Positions 27,060 to 35,521 of a DNA stretch of 64,000 nt are shown piece by piece. The notes beneath the pieces are model-generated. The model saw nothing but the letters and a program-made list of their open reading frames with translations. It ran no database searches and had not been told where the DNA came from. How positions within the stretch are numbered: the first letter of the stretch is position 1; every line of letters starts with the position of its first letter. This stretch comes from an uncultured Lachnospiraceae bacterium (GTDB lineage Bacteria > Bacillota > Clostridia > Lachnospirales > Lachnospiraceae): the NCBI GenBank assembly GCA_900546495.1, contig URDN01000006.1, forward strand, positions 26,198-90,197, read 5' to 3'. The translations under genes were made by a program, and so were the position numbers.

Positions 27060-27959
27060 ATGGATAAGAAAAAATTATTATTTATATTTAATCCACATTC
27101 CGGAAAAGGACAGATTCGAATGCAGTTGGTGTCGATTGTTGATACTTTTGTCAAAAATGGCTATGAGGTTACAATCTATCCGACACAGGAAAAGAAAGAT
27201 GCAATCCGTAAAGTGGAAGAACAGTCAGAAGAATATGATCTGGTTGTGTGCAGCGGTGGTGACGGTACTTTGGATGAGGTTGTTACCGGTATGATGCGGT
27301 GCGATGGAATTGTTCCGATTGGTTATATTCCGGCGGGAAGTACCAACGATTTTGCCCAGTCTTTAAAAATACCGAAAAACATGCTGCGGGCAGCAGAGAT
27401 CGCAGTCAGCGGGCGCCAGTTCCCGTGCGATGTAGGTGTGTTTAATGAGGATAATTTTGTATACATTGCAGCTTTTGGCTTATTTACAGATGTCTCTTAT
27501 ATGACAAATCAGAAATTGAAAAATATTTTCGGACATGTAGCTTATATTCTGGAAAGTGCAAAGCGCTTGTATGACATACCATCTTATTATCTGGAGGTGG
27601 AGGTAAATGGTGAGACGATCCGGGACGAATTTATTTACGGTATGATTACAAATTCGGTTTCTGTGGGTGGCATGAAGAACATGACAGGAAACAATGTAAA
27701 ACTGGACGACGGTGAATTTGAGGTGACGCTGATCAAGATGCCGCAGAATCCGATCCAGTTAAATGAGATTTTGTCTAATCTGGTGATGCCAAAGGATATT
27801 GAGACACCATATATCTATACCTATAAGACAGATCATATCCGGTTGAAATGCGAAGATTATGTTCCGTGGACGCTGGATGGTGAATTTGGCGGAGATCATA
27901 AAACGGTAGAAATTTATAACCGCTGCCGTCGAATTAACTTTATGGTGGACAGATTTTAG
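27060..27959 (+). CDS. Diacylglycerol/lipid kinase family protein
   Basis: A 299-residue soluble kinase of the DgkB/YegS fold. The N-terminal catalytic part has FIFNPHSGKG and VVCSGGDGTLDEVVTG, with PAGSTNDFAQSL; the C-terminal beta domain has LDDGEFEVTLIK and TLDGEFGG. Family members phosphorylate diacylglycerol or related lipids during phospholipid or lipoteichoic acid turnover. GAGGAGG overlaps the end of whiA, implying translational coupling. A hairpin (27963-27997) follows the stop. Confidence 0.9.
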   Translation: MDKKKLLFIFNPHSGKGQIRMQLVSIVDTFVKNGYEVTIYPTQEKKDAIRKVEEQSEEYDLVVCSGGDGTLDEVVTGMMRCDGIVPIGYIPAGSTNDFAQSLKIPKNMLRAAEIAVSGRQFPCDVGVFNEDNFVYIAAFGLFTDVSYMTNQKLKNIFGHVAYILESAKRLYDIPSYYLEVEVNGETIRDEFIYGMITNSVSVGGMKNMTGNNVKLDDGEFEVTLIKMPQNPIQLNEILSNLVMPKDIETPYIYTYKTDHIRLKCEDYVPWTLDGEFGGDHKTVEIYNRCRRINFMVDRF

Positions 27960-27962
27960 CTG

Positions 27963-27997
27963 TCAGATGAAAAATAGGACTTCCATTTTTTGTCTGA
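27963..27997 (+). terminator. Probable terminator hairpin after the lipid kinase gene
   Basis: TCAGA-TG-AAAAA / TTTTTT-G-TCTGA with an 11-nt loop lies 4 nt after the stop. The T-run is inside the stem, so efficiency is uncertain. Confidence 0.45.
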
Positions 27998-28009
27998 TAA
28001 GGTTATAAT
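27981..28009 (+). promoter_or_regulatory. Candidate promoter of the class II aldolase gene
   Basis: TATAAT at 28004-28009, about 45 nt before the start codon, with a poor -35 (TTCCAT) 17 bp upstream that overlaps the preceding hairpin. Confidence 0.4.
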
Positions 28010-28055
28010 GTTATTATATTAACAATATTTTTTTAAACAAATGGAGGATCTCATT

Positions 28056-28919
28056 ATGTTAGTTTCAGCAAAAGAAATGCTTGAAAAAGCAAAAGCAGGT
28101 CATTATGCAGTTGGTCAGTTCAACATCAACAATCTTGAGTGGACAAAAGCAATTCTGTTAACCGCTCAGGAGAATAACTCCCCGGTTATTCTTGGTGTTT
28201 CCGAAGGTGCCGGCAAATACATGACAGGCTACAAGACTATTGTTGGTATGGTAAACGGAATGCTGGAAGAATTAAATATCACAGTTCCGGTTGCATTACA
28301 TCTGGATCACGGCAGCTATGAAGCTTGCTACAAATGTATCGACGCTGGTTTTTCATCTGTAATGTTTGACGGTTCTCATTATCCGATCGAGGAGAATGTT
28401 GCCAAGACAAAAGAGCTTGTTGCTGTTTGCAGAGAGAAAGGATTATCTCTTGAGGCAGAAGTCGGTTCCATCGGTGGCGAAGAAGACGGCGTAATCGGAA
28501 TGGGCGAGTGTGCTGATCCGGATGAGTGTAAAGCAATCGCTGATCTTGGTGTAACAATGCTTGCAGCAGGTATCGGAAACATTCACGGTAAATATCCGGA
28601 AAACTGGGCTGGCTTAAGCTTTGAGACTCTGGATGCAATCCAGCAGAAGACAGGCGATATGCCGTTAGTACTTCATGGTGGTACAGGTATTCCGGATGAC
28701 ATGATTAAGAAAGCAATCTCTCTTGGTGTTGCAAAAATCAACGTAAATACAGAGTGCCAGCTTGTATTCGCTGAAGCTACAAGAAAATATATCGAAGAAG
28801 GCAAAGACCTGGTAGGTAAAGGATTCGATCCTAGAAAATTACTTGCTCCTGGATTCGATGCTATCAAAGCTAAAGTAAAAGAGAAAATGGAGATTTTTGG
28901 TTCTATCAACAAAGCCTGA
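28056..28919 (+). CDS. fba: Class II fructose-bisphosphate aldolase
   Basis: A 287-residue zinc aldolase of glycolysis and gluconeogenesis that splits fructose-1,6-bisphosphate. Motifs: the HLDHG zinc site, FSSVMFDGSHYPIEEN, EAEVGSIGGEEDG, the NIHGKYP His, and LHGGTGIPDDMIKKAISLGVAKINVNTE. Close relatives act on tagatose bisphosphate; the isolated location and apparently strong expression signals favour the glycolytic enzyme. ATG 28056 follows GGAGG by 8 nt; ATG 28041 overlaps that site and is rejected. It is monocistronic. Confidence 0.93.
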   Translation: MLVSAKEMLEKAKAGHYAVGQFNINNLEWTKAILLTAQENNSPVILGVSEGAGKYMTGYKTIVGMVNGMLEELNITVPVALHLDHGSYEACYKCIDAGFSSVMFDGSHYPIEENVAKTKELVAVCREKGLSLEAEVGSIGGEEDGVIGMGECADPDECKAIADLGVTMLAAGIGNIHGKYPENWAGLSFETLDAIQQKTGDMPLVLHGGTGIPDDMIKKAISLGVAKINVNTECQLVFAEATRKYIEEGKDLVGKGFDPRKLLAPGFDAIKAKVKEKMEIFGSINKA

Positions 28920-28996
28920 GAATTTGTAAAAAGTTACGAAAAATTAGCATTTTACAACTCATAATTGTTGAAATGGACAAAAATGTTTTCGGCCTC

Positions 28997-29025
28997 TTGC
29001 AATTTTCGGAAATTTGTACTATGGT
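28997..29025 (+). promoter_or_regulatory. Candidate glnN promoter flanked by an inverted repeat
   Basis: TTGCAA and TATGGT with a 17-bp spacer. CTTGCAA (28996-29002) and TTGCAAG (29028-29034) are exact inverted copies that bracket the -35 and the predicted start, about three helical turns apart, as expected for a looping or cooperative operator. The rest of the 28920-29290 gap holds a TTGTAAAA/TTTTACAA hairpin near 28926, the terminator and leader element copy 2. Confidence 0.45.
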
Positions 29026-29055
29026 AGTTGCAAGACATGAATACGTGCTGAACAA

Positions 29056-29087
29056 GGGTGTTCCAACAAATGGTGGAATACCCTTTT
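29056..29087 (+). terminator. Terminator-like hairpin in the glnN leader
   Basis: GGGTGTTCCA / TGGAATACCC followed by TTTT. It lies ~25 nt after the predicted glnN start and 140 nt after fba, so it could be an attenuator or the fba terminator. Confidence 0.6.
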
Positions 29088-29115
29088 CTGCTATAAAAAG
29101 ATAAAATTGATCATT

Positions 29116-29185
29116 TAACCAAATAAGCAGTGTAACGGTTATTGGGTTATGAACAAGTAGCAGGAACGGATTGTGAATATCTGTT
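29116..29185 (+). ncRNA. Structured leader element, copy 2 (upstream of glnN)
   Basis: TAACCAAAT (29116-29124) pairs with ATTGGGTTA (29141-29149) with one mismatch. The core ATGAACAAGTAGC follows, then the stem AACGGAT / ATCTGTT (29165-29185) with a GTGA loop. Compared with the other copies, a G-C pair is replaced by A-U and another by G-U, so pairing is kept. It is shorter than copy 1 and lies 105 nt before the glnN start. Confidence 0.5.
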
Positions 29186-29290
29186 GCCTATAGCAGAATT
29201 GCTCCGGATACATAATAAAATAAAAACGAGAGCAGATCAGTATATACTCAGGGGACTGTAAAAATATGAGAAAAGAGAGGAATCAAGAAG

Positions 29291-31405
29291 ATGAGTGAAT
29301 ATTTCAAAGTCGCTGATATTTTTGGCGAAAATGTATTCAATGACACTGTGATGAAGGAAAGACTTCCAAAGAAAGTGTATCAGAAATTGCAGGAGACCAT
29401 CAAAGAGGGAACAGATTTGGATCTTGCAACTGCAGATATCATTGCACATGAGATGAAGGAATGGGCAATTGAGCAGGGCGCAACACATTATACCCATTGG
29501 TTCCAGCCGCTGACAGGTGTGACAGCAGAGAAACATGATTCATTTATTACTGCTCCGAATGAGCAGGGTAAAGTACTGATGAGCTTTTCAGGTAAAGAAC
29601 TGATCAAAGGTGAGCCGGATGCATCTTCTTTCCCGTCAGGTGGACTTCGTGCAACCTGCGAGGCAAGAGGTTATACAGCCTGGGATTGTACTTCTTACGC
29701 ATTTGTAAGACATGATGCAGCAGGTGCAACACTTTGCATCCCGACCGCTTTCTGCTCTTACAAAGGTGAGGCACTGGACCAGAAGACACCGCTTCTTCGT
29801 TCCATGCAGGCAATTAATACACAGTCTTTACGTTTACTGAGATTATTCGGAAATACAACTTCTAAAAAAGTTACTCCATCCGTTGGTTCCGAGCAGGAGT
29901 ATTTCCTGGTAGATAAAGAGAAATATTTAAGAAGAAAAGATCTGATTTATACTGGTCGTACCTTATTTGGTTCCATGCCGGCAAAAGGTCAGGAAATGGA
30001 TGACCACTATTTCGGAAGCATTCGTCCACGTATCGCTGCATTTATGAAAGATGTAAATGAAGAACTGTGGAAACTGGGGGTTCCGGCTAAGACACAACAT
30101 AACGAGGTTGCTCCGGCACAGCATGAGCTGGCACCGATTTATGAGACATGTAATCTTGCCCTGGATCACAACCATCTGGTTATGGAAGTACTGAAAAAGA
30201 AAGCAAACGAGCATGGACTTCAGTGCCTGCTTCATGAGAAACCATTTGATGGCGTCAATGGTTCCGGTAAACATGACAACTGGTCCATCACAACAGATGA
30301 TGGCATCAATCTGTTAGAGCCGGGCAAAACACCACATGAGAATATTCAGTTCCTTCTCGTACTTGCCTGCATCCTGAAAGCAGTAGATGATCATGCAGAT
30401 CTTCTTCGCTGGTCTGCAGCAGACGTAGGAAACGATCACAGACTTGGAGCAAACGAGGCACCGCCGGCAATTATCTCCGTGTTCCTTGGCGAGCAGCTTG
30501 ATGATGTAATTACACAGCTGATCAGCACAGGTTCTGCAACTCACTCCTTAAAGGGTGGCGTATTACAGACAGGTGTAGATTCTCTGCCGGATCTTGCAAA
30601 AGATGCAACAGACCGAAACAGAACATCACCGTTTGCGTTTACAGGAAACAAATTCGAGTTCCGTATGGTTGGTTCTCAGGATTCTATTTCTGCACCGAAT
30701 GTTGTATTAAATACCATCGTTGCAGAAGCTTTTGAGGAAGCTTGTGATGAACTGGAAAAAGCAGAAGATGTAAATGAAAAAGCACATGACCTGATCAAGA
30801 AATATCTGATAGATCATCAGAGAATTATTTTCAATGGTGATGGATATTCTGATGCATGGGTAGAGGAAGCAGAGCGCAGAGGATTACCAAATATCAAATC
30901 CATGGTAGATGCTATCCCGGCACTGACTACAGAAAAAGCAGTAGTTATGTTCGAAAAATTCGGTGTATTTACAAAAGCAGAGTTAGAGTCCCGTGAAGAG
31001 ATCCAGTACGAAATCTATGCAAAAGAGATCAACATTGAAGCAAGAGCAATGATTAACATTACAAGCAAGACACTGATTCCGTCAGTTATCAAATACATTA
31101 CTTCTCTGGCTGAATCTATCAATGCAGTAAAAGCTGCCTGCGATTGTGACATCAGCGTTCAGACAGAGTTATTACAGGAGGCATCCGGATTATTATCTGA
31201 TGCAAAAGTTGCTTTGGCAAAACTGGAAGATGTAACAGACAATGGTCTGACCATGGGTGATGGTGCAGCGCGTGCTGCTTACTATCGTGATGAAGTTACA
31301 ACTGCTATGGCAGAACTTCGTGCACCAATCGACAAACTCGAGATTATCGTTGATAAGAAAGTATGGCCGATGCCATCTTACGGCGATCTCATCTTTGAGG
31401 TTTAA
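29291..31405 (+). CDS. glnN: Type III glutamine synthetase
   Basis: A 704-residue ATP-dependent enzyme that makes glutamine from glutamate and ammonia; type III enzymes are large dodecamers found in Clostridia, Bacteroides and cyanobacteria. Motifs include HYTHWFQPLTG, FSGKELIKGEPDASSFPSGGLR, KTQHNEVAPAQHELAPIYE, GVNGSGKHDNWS and NDHRLGANEAPPAI, which form the ATP and metal sites. Length is typical. GAGGAATCAAGAAG precedes the ATG. The long leader with promoter repeat, terminator-like hairpin and element copy 2 suggests control by nitrogen status. Confidence 0.97.
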   Translation: MSEYFKVADIFGENVFNDTVMKERLPKKVYQKLQETIKEGTDLDLATADIIAHEMKEWAIEQGATHYTHWFQPLTGVTAEKHDSFITAPNEQGKVLMSFSGKELIKGEPDASSFPSGGLRATCEARGYTAWDCTSYAFVRHDAAGATLCIPTAFCSYKGEALDQKTPLLRSMQAINTQSLRLLRLFGNTTSKKVTPSVGSEQEYFLVDKEKYLRRKDLIYTGRTLFGSMPAKGQEMDDHYFGSIRPRIAAFMKDVNEELWKLGVPAKTQHNEVAPAQHELAPIYETCNLALDHNHLVMEVLKKKANEHGLQCLLHEKPFDGVNGSGKHDNWSITTDDGINLLEPGKTPHENIQFLLVLACILKAVDDHADLLRWSAADVGNDHRLGANEAPPAIISVFLGEQLDDVITQLISTGSATHSLKGGVLQTGVDSLPDLAKDATDRNRTSPFAFTGNKFEFRMVGSQDSISAPNVVLNTIVAEAFEEACDELEKAEDVNEKAHDLIKKYLIDHQRIIFNGDGYSDAWVEEAERRGLPNIKSMVDAIPALTTEKAVVMFEKFGVFTKAELESREEIQYEIYAKEINIEARAMINITSKTLIPSVIKYITSLAESINAVKAACDCDISVQTELLQEASGLLSDAKVALAKLEDVTDNGLTMGDGAARAAYYRDEVTTAMAELRAPIDKLEIIVDKKVWPMPSYGDLIFEV

Positions 31406-31450
31406 AAACGGTATTATCTAATCCCCTTAGTTAGTATATACATCAATCGA

Positions 31451-31484
31451 AAAAGAACCGGAATTTAATTTCCGGTTCTTTTTT
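31451..31484. terminator. Bidirectional terminator after glnN
   Basis: AAAAGAACCGGAA / TTCCGGTTCTTTT with a 6-nt loop and T-run, between convergent genes. The stop codon of the acyltransferase gene touches the T-run. Confidence 0.9.
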
Positions 31485-32524
31485 CAATACATAAATCTGG
31501 AGGAAATTTCTGGTGTTATTTTCTGTGATTTATTTTTGAATAGGAAGAAAAGAACAGCTAGTGCGAATGTGAGTATGGCAGTTATTAAAAAATCATCAAT
31601 ACCATGATCTTTATGATTATACAGGAGTTTATAATAAATGCTCCAGACGTACATATGGATCAGATACAAAATCATGCTGGACTGACGCATAAAATGATAA
31701 AAGCGGTGCTTTTTCAGGGAAATATGTTCTATAATGCCGAAAAAGCTGACTGAAATAATGATCAGCAGAGAGGCATTGATGACGGATGCATGAATCAGAA
31801 AACTGGCAATAAATCCGATGGGAAGCAGAAGCCTGTTTAGGAAAACGGGAAGTTTTCGATTGGCAAGCAGCATTCCAAGAGGAAGATAAATACCACCGGT
31901 AAAAATACGTCCATGTTGCACGGTATTATGTATTAGCGGTAAAAGAGCCTGCATAGCTGTCGGAAAGTGGTCTGGCGAGGCAAGCAAGGCATCAATCGAA
32001 AAACTGATGAACGCAGCTATTCCACTTACAAGCAGAAATATTGTGGGTGGAGCATTATATTTTAGTAACAGTAATAAAAGTGCCAGTGTATAAATGGTAG
32101 ACAGAAGATACCATAAAGGCCAGGAATTATATTGCTGACCGACAAAAAAGAAGCCCTGAATATAGAGCTGAATGGCACGCTGCAATGTTTTTCCGGTGGC
32201 AATGAAATGCCAGAGCGCCATGGGAAAATAGAGAAGCGTCCATATCAGGTACATTTTTAAAATTTTAATTATATAGCGTCTGATTTTTGAAAAGTTGTCC
32301 GGATTGGAAAGCGGGTATCGCAATTTGCATGCCAGCAAATATCCGGAAGTAAGAAAGAAAAATGGAACTGCCATGGACAGAAGCAGATAGCCGATTCTGG
32401 ACATGGCAGCATTGCTGCAGTCAACCAGTGGATCTGTGTGAATAGCAATGACTGCAAATGCCATGATGAATTTGCACAGATCCAGACTGTATTTTTCCGC
32501 AGGTCTGTTATTTGATTGATTCAT
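31484..32524 (-). CDS. Acyltransferase 3 family membrane protein
   Basis: A 346-residue protein with about ten hydrophobic segments. The N-terminal YSLDLCKFIMAFAVIAIHTDP carries the His of the family's active site, and PFFFLTSGYLL is the next conserved block. Members O-acetylate or O-acylate surface sugars, peptidoglycan or lipids; the acceptor is unknown. The ATG shares one base with the stop of the upstream gene (TAATG), so it is translationally coupled to the CvfB-like gene. Confidence 0.85.
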   Translation of the reverse strand: MNQSNNRPAEKYSLDLCKFIMAFAVIAIHTDPLVDCSNAAMSRIGYLLLSMAVPFFFLTSGYLLACKLRYPLSNPDNFSKIRRYIIKILKMYLIWTLLYFPMALWHFIATGKTLQRAIQLYIQGFFFVGQQYNSWPLWYLLSTIYTLALLLLLLKYNAPPTIFLLVSGIAAFISFSIDALLASPDHFPTAMQALLPLIHNTVQHGRIFTGGIYLPLGMLLANRKLPVFLNRLLLPIGFIASFLIHASVINASLLIIISVSFFGIIEHISLKKHRFYHFMRQSSMILYLIHMYVWSIYYKLLYNHKDHGIDDFLITAILTFALAVLFFLFKNKSQKITPEISSRFMY

Positions 32525-33357
32525 TATACCCGTCGGATTCCTCTGTCAGTAAATTCAATCAGACGTTCTTTGTAAAGATGACCAACAGCACGTTTAAATG
32601 CATTTTTACTCATATGAGCTTCACGCTTGATGATCTCCGGTGAAGCTTTATCATTAAACGGCAGGACACCGCCGTATTCATCAATGATCTTCAATACATC
32701 TTCGGCATCTTTGTTCATCTGAACATAAGCTTTTGCACGAATGGTTAGATCCAGTTTCCCATCCGGTTTGCGGTTGGTAACGGTTGCTTCAATCATATCA
32801 CCGATTTTTAAAGCAGTTGTATTTTCAAAGCCTGGGATGCGGGCTGAATATTTGTCGTCTACGGCTACGAAGGTGCCAAAATTTTCACTGAATTCGTATA
32901 CGCGTCCGGTTACCGTGTCTCCTTTTTTGTATGGAGAATCTGTGGAAAGCAGATGATAAATGCCTTCCATGGTAGCGCAGAGACGATTACTTTTGTCAAT
33001 ATAAAGAGTAACAAGTACTTCATCACTTTCTTTTACTTTGCGAAGCTGCTCTTTAAATGGAAGCAAAAGGTCTTTTTCCAGCCCCCAGTCAAGAAATGCT
33101 CCGATCTTGGTTACCTGAAGAACTTTTAGTACAGCGAAGCCTCCCAGTGTCAGCTTTGGTTCATTCGTAGTGGCAATCAGACGATCCTTGGAATCTTTAT
33201 ATAAGAAGACTTCCAGCTTGTCATGCAGCTTTGTTCCTTCCGGAACCTGCTTTGCCGGGAGCAGTACACGGGTTTCGTCATCCTGCTGTTCTGCGAGGTA
33301 AACGCCGAAGTCTACCTGCTTTACTACGGTAAGTGTCTGTTTTTCTCCTAGTTTCAT
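32524..33357 (-). CDS. CvfB/YitL-like S1 RNA-binding protein
   Basis: A 277-residue protein made of tandem S1-like OB domains (GVYLAEQQDDETRVLLPAKQVPEG; KIGAFLDWGLEKDLLLPFKEQ; VYEFSENFGTFVAVDDKYSARIPG) and a C-terminal winged-helix part (HMSKNAFKRAVGHLYKERLIEF). This is the CvfB/YitL family; the Staphylococcus aureus member affects virulence gene expression and binds RNA. It is first of a two-gene unit with the acyltransferase. The 145-nt upstream gap holds a TATAAT-like site on the minus strand with a poor -35. Confidence 0.88.
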   Translation of the reverse strand: MKLGEKQTLTVVKQVDFGVYLAEQQDDETRVLLPAKQVPEGTKLHDKLEVFLYKDSKDRLIATTNEPKLTLGGFAVLKVLQVTKIGAFLDWGLEKDLLLPFKEQLRKVKESDEVLVTLYIDKSNRLCATMEGIYHLLSTDSPYKKGDTVTGRVYEFSENFGTFVAVDDKYSARIPGFENTTALKIGDMIEATVTNRKPDGKLDLTIRAKAYVQMNKDAEDVLKIIDEYGGVLPFNDKASPEIIKREAHMSKNAFKRAVGHLYKERLIEFTDRGIRRV

Positions 33358-33502
33358 GTTGTGTTTCCGTCCTTTCTGGTGGCGTAAAAATATTTCACTG
33401 GTTATAGGTTGTTTCTTATCCTGTTTCTATACGTATGTTGTATTACCTGTAGAATTATAGAAAGCAGTTTTAAAGATGGTACGTTTATATTCTGCATATG
33501 TG

Positions 33503-34207
33503 TCAGCTTTGAAACTCTACAATGGCATATGGTTTGCCATTCGCATCATTGAGGGACACTTTCAGGGTATCGCCTTCCTGATGATATAATGGATAAATCG
33601 TATCACCGTATACAGCGGAATTACGATATTCTACCCGAAGTTGACGGATGGTAAAACCATCTGGCAGACATTCCATTGCCATTGGCACATAGCGTTCATT
33701 GTTGACATGGTTATTGGAATCAATGTCGTATTTATGCACATGAATTGGTGCAAGGCTGATGCCTTCTGTGACAGGGGCAATCTTGCGTGAGGCTTCCTGC
33801 ATAGGAATTGCCGGTTCAGAGGCGTATAGGTCGCTGATCTCTTTTGGAATCCGTTCCGGGCGTCCGGTTTTGATATTCATGTAAATCCAGTTTGTGTTGG
33901 AATATGCCAGAACATTGCCGTTGGCATCCTCCATTTTAAAATTACGGTATCCGAAAAATGCTTTCCATCCATGTGCCCAGGTACTGATCGTGATTTCTTC
34001 GCCAAATCTGGGGTAGCGGTTAATAATGATCTGCCAGGAAGAAAGAATCCAGGCATAACCCTGTGCCATCATGACTTCGATACCCTGTCCGATAGAATCG
34101 GAGTGAAACGTGCTGCAATCCTGAAAATAGTTGATGATGGATGGCAGTGTCATATTGAGCTGACTGTCTACTTCACTGAATCTGACGCGACTTTTAAACT
34201 GATACAT
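33503..34207 (-). CDS. Acyl-ACP thioesterase family protein
   Basis: A 234-residue double hot-dog protein that hydrolyses acyl-ACP or acyl-CoA. The first hot-dog begins YQFKSRVRFSEVDSQLNMTLPSI; the second has HKYDIDSNNHVNNERYV, the Asp-x-Asn-x-His motif expected at the active site. The ATG at 34207 is chosen because AAAGGAGG lies 9 nt upstream; the ATG at 34216 directly abuts that site. Products would be free fatty acids or short acyl groups. It is monocistronic or led by the tRNA-Gln unit upstream. Confidence 0.88.
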   Translation of the reverse strand: MYQFKSRVRFSEVDSQLNMTLPSIINYFQDCSTFHSDSIGQGIEVMMAQGYAWILSSWQIIINRYPRFGEEITISTWAHGWKAFFGYRNFKMEDANGNVLAYSNTNWIYMNIKTGRPERIPKEISDLYASEPAIPMQEASRKIAPVTEGISLAPIHVHKYDIDSNNHVNNERYVPMAMECLPDGFTIRQLRVEYRNSAVYGDTIYPLYHQEGDTLKVSLNDANGKPYAIVEFQS

Positions 34208-34261
34208 GAAAATCATCCTCCTTTAAAAACAGGATAGCGGATATTCCGCAGGTTAGTTTTG

Positions 34262-34297
34262 AAAAAAGAAATGCCATAGAAATAGCATCTTTCTTTT
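34262..34297 (-). terminator. Second terminator hairpin after tRNA-Gln
   Basis: On the minus strand, an A-rich left arm and GATGCTAT / ATGGCATTTC form an imperfect hairpin ending in TTTTTT. Confidence 0.5.
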
Positions 34298-34304
34298 AGT
34301 TAAC

Positions 34305-34328
34305 AAAAAAGCACCATTTTCATGGTGC
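34305..34328 (-). terminator. Terminator of tRNA-Gln
   Basis: On the minus strand GCACCAT / ATGGTGC with a 4-nt loop is followed by six T, 10 nt after the tRNA 3' end. Confidence 0.9.
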
Positions 34329-34338
34329 TTTCTGATAA

Positions 34339-34410
34339 CTGGCCCACAAGGATTCGAACCTTGAAATGACGGAGTCAGAGTCCGTTGCCTTACCATTTGG
34401 CGATGGGCCA
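34339..34410 (-). tRNA. tRNA-Gln (anticodon CTG)
   Basis: A 72-nt cloverleaf on the minus strand: acceptor TGGCCCA / TGGGCCA with discriminator G, anticodon stem ACGGA / TCCGT with loop CTCTGAC (anticodon CTG), and T-loop GGTTCGAATCC. CCA is not encoded. CTG reads the CAG codon. Confidence 0.95.
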
Positions 34411-34595
34411 TTACTTGTTGCCGAAGACTTTGTTTTGAGCTGTTTGCCTCATGTCCTGTCGACAAGTGTTATTATAGGGCAAGTTTCCAAGGATTGCAAC
34501 CCTTTTTTTGAAAAAAACGCGTTTGAATTTTTGGTATATTTTTGCTAATAATCTGACATTTTACGGGTAAAAATAAAAAGTGAGAAAAAAAACGG

Positions 34596-35237
34596 TTAAA
34601 AAATGATTTCACCGTCAACAATGCCAAATTCCTCTAAATCTTCGGAAACCATGATGGCGCGTCCACTGGTGGCTTCTGTGATCTGAGTGCAAAAATCCTT
34701 GAATTTTTCCTCAGGAACCATCAAATCCAGGGTGACATTATCGGTATATTGGGTATTCAGCGTAAAAATCTGGTTCTGTGCCACCAGATATTGCAGTTTT
34801 CCGATGCCATTATAATCGGTGGTGACATGTAATTTGTGCCCGAACTGTTTTTCAATGATGGTACTTGCTGCCAGTCCGGCTTGAGTGGCTGCCTGATAAG
34901 CCCGCACCAGTCCACCGGTGCCAAGCAGTGTGCCACCGAAATATCGGGTGACAACAACGATGCAGTTGTGGATTTCTTCCCGGAGCAGTACATCCAGAAT
35001 CGGACGACCGGCAGTACCGGAAGGTTCTCCATCGTCACTGCAGCGGGTACATTCATTGTTCTTTCCTATGGTATAGGCATGGCAGTTGTGACGTGCATCC
35101 CAATATTCTTTTTTTATCTTATTTAAGAAGGCAACCGCTTCTTCTTCTGAAGTAACCGGAAGCGTATGTGCGATGAAACGGGATTTTTTTTCTTCGATTT
35201 CGTCCTGACCGGCCTGGTATAATACTTTATAACTCAT
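34596..35237 (-). CDS. yigZ: YigZ/IMPACT-family protein
   Basis: A 213-residue protein. The N-terminal IMPACT domain has KKSRFIAHTLPV, DARHNCHAYTIG, CSDDGEPSGTAGRPIL and VVVTRYFGGTLLGTGGLVRAY, all typical. The C-terminal ~75 residues resemble the ferredoxin-like second domain of the family. Eukaryotic IMPACT restrains the Gcn2 kinase; the bacterial role is not settled, though a link with ribosomes or peptidase activity has been suggested. It is monocistronic, divergent from the PBP gene. Confidence 0.93.
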   Translation of the reverse strand: MSYKVLYQAGQDEIEEKKSRFIAHTLPVTSEEEAVAFLNKIKKEYWDARHNCHAYTIGKNNECTRCSDDGEPSGTAGRPILDVLLREEIHNCIVVVTRYFGGTLLGTGGLVRAYQAATQAGLAASTIIEKQFGHKLHVTTDYNGIGKLQYLVAQNQIFTLNTQYTDNVTLDLMVPEEKFKDFCTQITEATSGRAIMVSEDLEEFGIVDGEIIF

Positions 35238-35361
35238 GATATTCCTTTCTGTTACAAATCAATAGAATTTTTATTTTTGAAAGATTGCTCTCCAATATTG
35301 TGTTTTTCTGCTTGTGATGTTTCACCTGTTTTGCTCAAATGTGAGGGATCCACATCTGATG

Positions 35362-35391
35362 TAGACAAGTATATCGCATTAATGGTAATAT
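35362..35391 (+). promoter_or_regulatory. Candidate promoter of the PBP gene
   Basis: TAGACA and TAATAT with an 18-bp spacer in the region between divergent yigZ and the PBP gene. Confidence 0.45.
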
Positions 35392-35521
35392 AAGCAATAT
35401 AGTTGTTTGACTTTTATATCAGTCTGAGTTGGGAAGACTTATACCAGATGAGAGAGGACTCCTGCTTTTATGGGCGGTGAGCAGCAAGAATGATGAGGGC
35501 ATTCTTGAATGGAGGGAATAT

